From CALGLS01 sp047626155 (GTDB lineage Bacteria > Bacteroidota > Bacteroidia > Chitinophagales > Saprospiraceae), in assembly GCA_047626155.1 (NCBI GenBank), contig JBLHRR010000102.1, positions 1-20,356 of the forward strand: 20,356 nt of DNA, in the 5' to 3' direction. Both the position numbers and the translations under genes were made by a program. Below the pieces are notes generated by a model. It had not been told where the DNA came from, did not search any database, and saw nothing but the letters and a program-made list of their open reading frames with translations. This document shows, piece by piece, positions 14,943-20,356 of the stretch; the first letter of the stretch is position 1; every line of letters begins with the position of its first letter.

Positions 14943-16592
14943 TTATTTAGCAATAAACTCCGCAAAACCATCCGTTCCTCTTGCATTAAGGCAATGTTCT
15001 ACCAACAAGCGCCCTTTCCTGGCGGCTAGAACTCCAAATTTAATGTCATGAATACCTTGTGTGGAATGTGCATCCGGATTGATGGAAATGAGGACTCCCT
15101 TTTCGGTAGCATAAGGTATCCAAGTATAGTCCATATCCAAACGATAAGGATTCGCGTTCATCTCAATAGAAACGCCATTAGCTGCGCAGGCATCAATTAC
15201 TTTTTTGTGATCGATTGGATAGCCCTGTCGGGAAAGAAGCAAACGTCCCGTAGGGTGACCTAGCATGGTGGTATATGGATTTTCAATGGCTTTGATCAAG
15301 CGGGTTGTTGCTTTCTCTTCGTCCATTTTTAAATTGGTATGTACAGAAGCAATGATGAAATCAAATTGTTTCAGCAGCTCCTCTTCATAATCAAGAGAAC
15401 CATCGTTTAAGATGTCAGATTCAATGCCTTTGAATAATTTGAAATCGCTCATCTTTGCGTTGAGGGCATCAATTTCTGCGAATTGTTTGAGTACTCGATC
15501 TGGTTTCAAACCATTGGCATAAAAAGCAGCCTTAGAATGATCAGTTACGGCCATATATTCAAATCCTTGTGCCTGTGCATAGTTGGCCATTTCCTCCAGC
15601 GTATTGATTCCATCGCTATAAGTGGTATGGCAGTGCACCACTCCTTTTATTGATTGTTCCGTTACCACATCATTAGGTAACTTTCCTGCTTTGGCCAAAG
15701 CTACTGCCGTTCCATCATTACGCCATTCCGGCAAAATATATGGCAGCCCAGCCTTTTCAAAAACTTCTTCTTCTTTTGCCAGCCCCTGAAATTCTTTGGC
15801 TTTTGCTGCTGCTAAAAAGGCATCAATAAATGGTTTGGTACTTGTGTATCGAAATAGTTTAGAACCAAATTCCTCCCCTCCACAACAATAAAGACAGACC
15901 TCCACATCTTTGTAATTGCTTTCATAAACGTTCTCTTTTTGGCTTAGCAATTCCAAGCCTTTTTCAAATAGCGCATCCAAATTATCTGTTTCTAACAATA
16001 TTTCTACTTTGCTTACGATTGGATCAAATCGCCCCATCTCCCCTACCAAAGCCATTTGCTTAGGTTTTATTTTTTTCTTGATCAATTTCAATAATGCTTC
16101 TGCTTTTGGCAAAACCGCCGCATAGTGATTCTGTCCCTGAGACTGTTGGAAATATTCTACTTTCTTTTTTAGGTCTTCCTGCGTTTTTGCGCCAAAGCCT
16201 CTCAGTTCTACCAATCGGTTTTCATTACAAGCGTACCAAAGCTCTCCCACACTTTCGATGCCGAGTTCTTTCCATAGCTGTTTTATTTTTTTGGGACCAA
16301 ATCCTTTAAGACGCAGCATATCCTGAATGCCAATGGGTGTTTTTTCTTTTAGCTCTTCGAGGGCTCCAAGTTTACCTGTTTGGAGTATTTCTGTGATTTT
16401 GCTGGAAGCTCCTTTTCCAATTCCTTTAATGGCTTCCATATCGGCAGAAGACATTTCTGCGAGGGGTTCTCCCAATTTTCTCAACTGGATATACACGTTT
16501 TGATAAGACTTTATGCGAAATGGGTTTTCCGCAAAGAGTTCCATCATTTTTGCCAGATCGTTGAAATGGGCGGCTATTTCTTTATTGGTCAT
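14943..16592 (-). CDS. PolX-like protein with intact PHP domain and degenerate polymerase site
   Basis: A 549-residue protein with the layout of bacterial family X DNA polymerase (B. subtilis PolX is about 570). Helix-hairpin-helix elements occur near residues 53-62 (IKGIGKGASS), 95-104 (LKGFGPKKIK) and 130-140 (LRGFGAKTQED). A nucleotidyltransferase region follows at about 165-300 and a C-terminal PHP domain at about 315-545. The PHP metal residues are all visible: H320CH322, TDHSK, GIESDI, ASVHTN, GHPTGR and NPDAHS. PHP domains of PolX give 3'-5' exonuclease or phosphoesterase activity. In contrast, the polymerase motif normally GSxRRxxxxxGDID reads GEMGRFDPIVSKVEI at 184-198: the Ser and first Arg are lost and the two catalytic Asp are Lys195 and Glu197. 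Polymerase activity is therefore doubtful, while DNA binding and PHP activity look retained. It may act in repair of gapped or damaged DNA. It stands alone, without an obvious operon partner. Confidence 0.87.
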   Translation of the reverse strand: MTNKEIAAHFNDLAKMMELFAENPFRIKSYQNVYIQLRKLGEPLAEMSSADMEAIKGIGKGASSKITEILQTGKLGALEELKEKTPIGIQDMLRLKGFGPKKIKQLWKELGIESVGELWYACNENRLVELRGFGAKTQEDLKKKVEYFQQSQGQNHYAAVLPKAEALLKLIKKKIKPKQMALVGEMGRFDPIVSKVEILLETDNLDALFEKGLELLSQKENVYESNYKDVEVCLYCCGGEEFGSKLFRYTSTKPFIDAFLAAAKAKEFQGLAKEEEVFEKAGLPYILPEWRNDGTAVALAKAGKLPNDVVTEQSIKGVVHCHTTYSDGINTLEEMANYAQAQGFEYMAVTDHSKAAFYANGLKPDRVLKQFAEIDALNAKMSDFKLFKGIESDILNDGSLDYEEELLKQFDFIIASVHTNLKMDEEKATTRLIKAIENPYTTMLGHPTGRLLLSRQGYPIDHKKVIDACAANGVSIEMNANPYRLDMDYTWIPYATEKGVLISINPDAHSTQGIHDIKFGVLAARKGRLLVEHCLNARGTDGFAEFIAK

Positions 16593-16746
16593 AAGCGTTG
16601 ATTAGGTCTGGAGGAATTTTCCAAACGCGAGTTACGAAAATTAATTTTCATCTCCATGTTTTTTTGGAATCCATCATGAAATGAAGTTAAATTTTCATTG
16701 CGAGCATGAATTCCCAACTTAGTGTATTTTGATCACGCGGAGAGCA

Positions 16747-16826
16747 CAGAGGCCGCAGAGCGAGTGCGATATTCGCGAATAAAAAAGATAAATCGAATTG
16801 TTTTTACGTTCGCTCTGCGGCCTCTG
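16747..16826. repeat. 17-bp inverted repeat of the CAGAGGCCGCAGAG family
   Basis: CAGAGGCCGCAGAGCGA (16747-16763) and its exact reverse complement (16810-16826) flank a 46-base spacer containing the palindrome TATTCGCGAATA (16770-16781). The outer flanks also correspond (ATCACGC on the left, GCGTGAT on the right), so the element spans about 16732-16832. It can form a large stem-loop. Confidence 0.8.
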
Positions 16827-16905
16827 CGTGATTTATATTTATATTAGGTAAGGCATTGTAAATACGATCAGAATATCGATTCCCTCTTTAGCGTGGTTGC
16901 TCATA

Positions 16906-16938
16906 CAGAGCGCACAGAGGCCACAGAGCGAAGGCGAA
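16906..16938. repeat. Third copy of the CAGAGGCC repeat
   Basis: CGCACAGAGGCCACAGAGCG and its flanks repeat the left arm at 16741-16768 in the same orientation, with one change in the core (CACAGAG for CGCAGAG). It is followed by AAGGCGAATT, similar to GTGCGATATT after the first copy. Confidence 0.65.
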
Positions 16939-17046
16939 TTTGTACAAGAAAAACTTTTTTTATAATATTGCATCGAAAGTTGTTTCAATCATTGACAGAC
17001 TTTCGTTTATTTTTTAAACACACAAAAATACAAATACCTTAGTATT

Positions 17047-17676
17047 ATGAAAAATTTATACTTACTTACTGTATTATTCGCCGCTCTTTTCATGGTTGCC
17101 TGTGACGGAGGCAACGCTAGCCAAAACAGCAGTGCGACTCCAGCTCCAGCTCCAGCTACTGCTCCCGACCTTGTAGGTTTTACCCTTCAGGACTTTGGAA
17201 ATGGAATTCAGAAAGCCAACAAGAAAGATGAATCTGGCAAAGTAGTGGAAGAAGGAGAACTCATTAACAATATAAAAACGGGTACTTGGGTCACTTATCA
17301 TCCAAAAGATTCCAGAATTAAATCCATCAGCAATTACATCAATGGTAAAAAGAATGGTATTTACCTAGAGTTAAATGACCGAGGTTCTGTTGATTTGCAA
17401 TGTTATTATAAAGAAGACATTCTGGATGGAAAATGGGTGAAGTATAAATTTGGTAGTCGCTCGGAAAAAGAAATCGATTACAAAATGGGACAGATCGATG
17501 GTTTTTACCGAGAGTACCACAGCAATGGCAAAAGGCAAAAGGAGATCGCTTATAAGAATGGAAAACAGGATGGCAAATTCCGTCAATTCAATGACAAGGA
17601 ACAAGTTATTATGGAGTATGAGTACAAAAACGGAAAGAAGGTAAGTGGAGGGATTGTGACGCCACCTGCGGAGTAA
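17047..17676 (+). CDS. Lipoprotein with MORN/YwqK-type repeats
   Basis: A 209-residue protein with a lipoprotein signal peptide: LFMVAC with Cys19 as the lipidation site. A Pro/Ala linker (PAPAPATAP) follows, then MORN_2-type repeats from about residue 70 on. These repeat a pattern of Gly, Trp or Phe and Tyr followed by a charged turn: GTWVTYHPKDS, NGIYLELNDRG, DGKWVKYKFGS, DGFYREYHSNGK, DGKFRQFNDKE. Such proteins are often labelled 'YwqK family antitoxin' by automated annotation. A lipidated, exported protein with no adjacent toxin does not fit an antitoxin role, so I keep the neutral name. Surface or periplasmic scaffolding is possible; function is unknown. Confidence 0.82.
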   Translation: MKNLYLLTVLFAALFMVACDGGNASQNSSATPAPAPATAPDLVGFTLQDFGNGIQKANKKDESGKVVEEGELINNIKTGTWVTYHPKDSRIKSISNYINGKKNGIYLELNDRGSVDLQCYYKEDILDGKWVKYKFGSRSEKEIDYKMGQIDGFYREYHSNGKRQKEIAYKNGKQDGKFRQFNDKEQVIMEYEYKNGKKVSGGIVTPPAE

Positions 17677-17853
17677 TTTCTTAAAGAAGGTTTATAGAAT
17701 AATTGCCTCTTTTAAATTATTGGATTATACTTAGATTATACTTAAAAATTGAATCTGTTGTGCCTAAGGAACAACGAAAAATTAAATCCCGATTTGGAAA
17801 CAATTATGTAAATCAGAACGACCACAGGGAGAGTGGTTTATATAATTATTTCC

Positions 17854-17884
17854 ACACAAAAAATCGGGAAATTATTTTTTGTGT
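17854..17884. repeat. 11-bp inverted repeat after the lipoprotein operon
   Basis: ACACAAAAAAT (17854-17864) and ATTTTTTGTGT (17874-17884) are perfect complements around a 9-base loop, 40 bases beyond the stop at 17924. It might be a terminator for the leftward operon, but there is no T-run on the distal side. Confidence 0.45.
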
Positions 17885-17923
17885 AATACTAGACGGCTCA
17901 ACAGGCTCAATTTTCACAAGTCA

Positions 17924-18463
17924 TCATTTCACGGCTTCCACCTTCACATGCGCCACATACTTATCTTTTGGAACTGAATTTTTTCCATCTTCTCCGGGGT
18001 AAGGAGTAAGCGCAATCAATGTAAATTTATAGCCTTGTGCTATAGCACTGTTTCCGCAGCTTCCATCCATTTTCTGACAACCGCCTTTAGCTATAAGGTT
18101 GACGCTAGAAACCATATCAAGCTCCTTAATGACCATCAACTCTAGCTTAGCTTTACCTGCTTGTATGCAATTCGTATTTAGCGGACAACGACTGTCTTCC
18201 GTAATGGCCTGAATTTTTATTTGCAATGACTCAGAAGCGATGCTAACGTAGTCTCCATTCGTGATTTGAAGTGTTTCTCCAAGCTTGTGCTTAGCAAGGT
18301 CCGTGTTCTGTTCCTTTGCATCCTTTACATGCTCTTTTCCATCTTTATCCTTATGCTCTCCGTTATCGTGATTTTTCGAGGTGTGGCAGTTTAAACTGAG
18401 GACGGCAATAACGGCCATAAAAAATAAGGTACTAAGAAACTTGTTTATTTTAGTGGTAGTCAT
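17924..18463 (-). CDS. Lipoprotein with DSRCPxxxxCxxAG motif
   Basis: A 179-residue protein with a lipoprotein signal (AVLSLNC, Cys26), a His/Lys/Asp/Glu-rich linker (residues 27-60), and a beta-rich domain. The domain carries EDSRCPLNTNCIQAGKAKLEL-type sequence at 89-109 (Cys93 and Cys99) and a second Cys pair at 129 and 136. The DSRCP-x-C-x-(W/Q)AG-A pattern recurs in many small bacterial lipoproteins of unknown function; the cysteine pairs probably form disulfides in the periplasm. The charged linker with several His could bind metal, but that is only a guess. It begins 3 bases after the stop of the upstream OmpA-like gene, so the two are surely co-transcribed. Confidence 0.82.
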   Translation of the reverse strand: MTTTKINKFLSTLFFMAVIAVLSLNCHTSKNHDNGEHKDKDGKEHVKDAKEQNTDLAKHKLGETLQITNGDYVSIASESLQIKIQAITEDSRCPLNTNCIQAGKAKLELMVIKELDMVSSVNLIAKGGCQKMDGSCGNSAIAQGYKFTLIALTPYPGEDGKNSVPKDKYVAHVKVEAVK

Positions 18464-18466
18464 AAT

Positions 18467-19321
18467 TTATTGAATTTCGATGTTTACTCCCGCAATTCTA
18501 TTAGGAGAATCTGTTTCTTTGCGTGCTTTACGAGTGATGGTCGTATTGCCCAAGCCCATTTCCTCTAATGTTGATTTCACCTTTTCGGTAATGGTTTTTG
18601 CCAAAGCAGAATCATCGTTGTAACAAGTAAGAATCAGTTTTCCCTTAGGATTGTCGCTAAGGTAGGACTTCAACCCTACGAAATAATTCTTAAAGCTTTC
18701 TTTCTCTGTAAATTTATTGTTAGTGTCTGTAATATCCAGGAACATATTCTCGCCAGGCCCATAAGATATTTCAGTCCCAATTTCTGATAAAGAACCTTCT
18801 GTCTTGCTTTCAAAAGCGTCTTCTTTTGCAGGAGCCTCCCCTTCTTCTACTTCAAAAAGGAAATTCACTCCTCCGGTCATCAGCGCTTTTCCATTCGTCA
18901 TATCAAAAGAAAGATTGTCAGACTGCATGGATGTAGCCCTAATGTTATCTCCATTCGCACCTTTACGAATCAGTACATCTTTCACACCCTCAGCACGAGC
19001 AATTCCGAGATTATCGTAAGCAGTTCCATTTTTTTCACTTTCACCAAAAAGTCCGGTTAAAATCAATTGTTTATTCGGATTTTTTTCCAAATGATTGGCT
19101 ACATTTTCAAATGCTTTTCCTGTAGTCTCCGTGTTGTATTGTATCTTATCACTAGACAATAAGAAGGTGAACATATCAGCGGAAGTGGCTTTAAATTCAC
19201 CATCGTAGACGTTAAATGTAGTTGTATTGTTTGGTGTGCAAACCATGCTGGACATCCACCATGTTCCTAAAAAAAGCCATAAGACAGAAGCAACACCAAG
19301 AGCGGGGACAATGGGTTTCAT
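18467..19321 (-). CDS. Membrane-anchored protein with two degenerate OmpA-like domains
   Basis: A 284-residue protein with a hydrophobic N-terminal segment (about residues 4-24, Trp-rich). A Cys at 28 follows, but SMVC is a poor lipobox, so a signal anchor is more likely. Two OmpA_C-like modules follow. The first (about 50-155) has NPNKQLILTGLFGES and NLGIARAEGVKDVLIRKG: it keeps the Arg of the peptidoglycan-binding site but has Gly-Glu instead of the His-Thr-Asp. The second (about 190-284) has NPKGKLILTC and lacks both binding residues. Thus it has the fold but probably weak or no peptidoglycan binding. It is the first gene of a two-gene leftward operon and is divergent from the repeat-protein gene at 19543, with opposed promoter candidates between them. 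Confidence 0.78.
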   Translation of the reverse strand: MKPIVPALGVASVLWLFLGTWWMSSMVCTPNNTTTFNVYDGEFKATSADMFTFLLSSDKIQYNTETTGKAFENVANHLEKNPNKQLILTGLFGESEKNGTAYDNLGIARAEGVKDVLIRKGANGDNIRATSMQSDNLSFDMTNGKALMTGGVNFLFEVEEGEAPAKEDAFESKTEGSLSEIGTEISYGPGENMFLDITDTNNKFTEKESFKNYFVGLKSYLSDNPKGKLILTCYNDDSALAKTITEKVKSTLEEMGLGNTTITRKARKETDSPNRIAGVNIEIQ

Positions 19322-19392
19322 GTTTTGAATTGTTTGTATTAAAAAAATAAAAAATATGTATTGCTATGAATTTTATAACATTACAATTTTAA

Positions 19393-19421
19393 CAGATGTA
19401 AAAATACTTTTTTGTCGCAAG
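19393..19421 (-). promoter_or_regulatory. Candidate promoter of the OmpA-like/lipoprotein operon
   Basis: On the minus strand CTTG (19418-19421), a 17-base spacer, then TACATCTG (19393-19400). Both boxes differ from the consensus TTTG and TAnnTTTG by one base. The leader would be about 65 bases to the ATG at 19321. Confidence 0.4.
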
Positions 19422-19461
19422 TATTAGAAGTTTCTCTACTTTTATTTTCACAAAATATGTT

Positions 19462-19490
19462 TTTGGTTTCTTGAAAATTACATATCTTCG
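19462..19490 (+). promoter_or_regulatory. Candidate promoter of the repeat-protein gene
   Basis: TTTG (19462-19465), a 17-base spacer, then TATCTTCG (19483-19490), one mismatch to TAnnTTTG. Transcription would begin near 19497, giving a leader of about 45 bases. Confidence 0.5.
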
Positions 19491-19542
19491 TCGAAGTGGC
19501 TACACATGTAACTTTAATAAAATAAAATAATCAAAACTAACT

Positions 19543-20356
19543 ATGGTAAGTTCTATTGTACTTGCATTTTTGGGAGGCTGGAATTTCCTCATTTTTCTTG
19601 GCTTCCTATTCTCACTCCTCTTAGGTTCTTTGTTCACTTATTTTTGGTCTAAAGGCAAGTTTTCTACTCAAGTAGAAGAAAGAGAAAAGCAGATTGTGGG
19701 GCTTACTCAAAACATGGCTACCGTTGAAACAGAGAAGGCTGCTCTTGCGACCAACTATGCTGATATGGAAACGAGTTTCACCAACCTCAAATCAAGCTAT
19801 GGCCAGATGGAGCAAAACTATAGAGTTGCCTCTGAAACCGCTCAACAGGAAAGAGAAGTAGAAGTGATCAGAGAGGTAGAGGTCATTAAAGAAGTCCCTG
19901 TAGAAGTAATCAGGGAAGTGGAGGTCATTAAAGAAAAGATCGTAATTCGGAAAGAAACGGTTATTAAGGAAGTAGAAATCATCAAAGAAATACCTGTAGA
20001 AACAATTACTGAAATTCAAAATTCAAAGACGGTAGAACTAACACGAGAAGTACCGGTTGAAAGAAAGGTAGAAGTAATCAAGACGGTAGAAATGACAAGA
20101 GAGGTACCTGTGGAGTTGATTAAAGAACGTGAAGTTCCTATTGAAGTGGAGGTGATTCGTGAAGTACCCGTTATTCAGGAAGTAGAGATTATTAGAGAAA
20201 TAGAAGTCATTAAAGAAGTACTTGTTGAGGTCATCAAAGAAGTACAAGTGGTTCAGGAAGTGGAAATCATTAAAGAGATAGAGGTCATTAAAGAGGTATT
20301 TGTAGAAGTCATCAAGGAGGTCCCCGTAGAGGTTATCAGAGAGGTGGAAGTCATTA
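19543..20356 (+). CDS. Membrane-anchored coiled-coil protein with long VEVIKE-type repeats (3' end outside window)
   Basis: An open frame from ATG 19543 with no stop before the window end: 271 codons are visible. Residues 7-35 or so are strongly hydrophobic (one long or two short membrane helices). Residues 40-105 look like a coiled coil rich in Glu, Gln and Lys (EEREKQIVGL, TVETEKAALATNYADMETS). From about residue 106 to the edge the sequence is an irregular run of six- and eight-residue units: VEVIRE, VEVIKE, VPVEVIRE, VEIIKE, VPVELIKE, VQVVQE and similar. A more diverged patch sits near 155-180 (TEIQNSKTVELT). Units are dominated by Val/Ile, Glu and Lys/Arg, so it is low complexity but strictly patterned. 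I do not recognise a named family. It could be an envelope-spanning spacer; the missing C-terminus may hold the functional domain, for example OmpA-like as in its divergent neighbour, but that is inference. Confidence 0.8.
   Translation, partial: MVSSIVLAFLGGWNFLIFLGFLFSLLLGSLFTYFWSKGKFSTQVEEREKQIVGLTQNMATVETEKAALATNYADMETSFTNLKSSYGQMEQNYRVASETAQQEREVEVIREVEVIKEVPVEVIREVEVIKEKIVIRKETVIKEVEIIKEIPVETITEIQNSKTVELTREVPVERKVEVIKTVEMTREVPVELIKEREVPIEVEVIREVPVIQEVEIIREIEVIKEVLVEVIKEVQVVQEVEIIKEIEVIKEVFVEVIKEVPVEVIREVEVI

Larger units (their letters stand above)
16593..17046. other. Intergenic region holding a GC-rich repeat cluster
   Basis: About 450 bases between divergent genes with no gene. The middle part holds three copies of a CAGAGGCCGCAGAG-type repeat (16731-16940). 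No convincing promoter for the rightward lipoprotein gene was found; a near match TACCTTAG at 17034-17041 is too close to the ATG. Confidence 0.5.

Noticed and set aside
16731..16940. Possible CRISPR array at the CAGAGGCC repeats
   Set aside because: Only three copies, in mixed orientation and with unequal spacing, and no cas genes nearby.
17703..18002. Plus-strand 99-codon frame starting at TTG
   Set aside because: No ATG start, overlaps antisense the 3' end of the lipoprotein gene and the inverted repeat at 17854-17884; sequence is not family-like.
19792..20247. Two minus-strand frames rich in Phe, Tyr and Asn
   Set aside because: They are antisense images of the VEVIKE repeat DNA.

Overview
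The window looks like chromosomal DNA from a Bacteroidota bacterium, most likely near the Saprospiraceae, although the family-level placement is inference. The evidence is type IX secretion (T9SS) components with a type B (CHU_C) cargo, a PorP/SprF protein, DUF1573 proteins, many lipoproteins, and AT-rich leaders with Bacteroidota-type promoters (TTTG, about 17-20 bases, then TAnnTTTG) rather than clear Shine-Dalgarno sites. I see no tRNA, rRNA, CRISPR array, insertion sequence or phage gene.

Left part (1-4052): a truncated leftward gene for a single-pass membrane protein is divergent from a TPR-CHAT (caspase-like) protein with a signal peptide and a C-terminal membrane helix. Between them lies a 27-bp near-perfect palindrome overlapping a promoter -7 box. 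Next comes a small secreted protein with four Kazal protease-inhibitor domains whose predicted P1 residues are all different (R, K, M, D).

Centre (4053-10485): three leftward genes form a T9SS module. In transcription order they are a Cys-rich surface protein with a type B sorting domain, a PorP/SprF outer-membrane partner, and a PorE-like TPR/PD40/CRD/OmpA peptidoglycan anchor. A long hairpin sits directly in front of the cargo start codon, and a strong terminator closes the module.

Metabolic and maintenance genes (11077-16592): a MOSC-domain protein; a UbiA-type prenyltransferase probably for menaquinone (MqnP-like); two DUF1573 paralogues with nearly identical cores, separated by two stem-loops; and a PolX-like protein that keeps its PHP phosphoesterase site but has lost the polymerase carboxylates.

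Right part (16593-20356): an intergenic cluster of three GC-rich repeats, two of them inverted to each other; a MORN/YwqK-type lipoprotein; and a leftward two-gene operon (twin degenerate OmpA-like domain protein plus a Cys-containing lipoprotein). The operon is divergent from a gene that runs off the right edge. That gene encodes a membrane anchor, a coiled coil and a long run of VEVIKE/VPVEVIKE repeats. The strongest candidates for undescribed biology are the repeat protein with its divergent OmpA-like neighbour, the four-headed Kazal inhibitor beside a CHAT protease-like protein, and the hairpin-led T9SS type B module.
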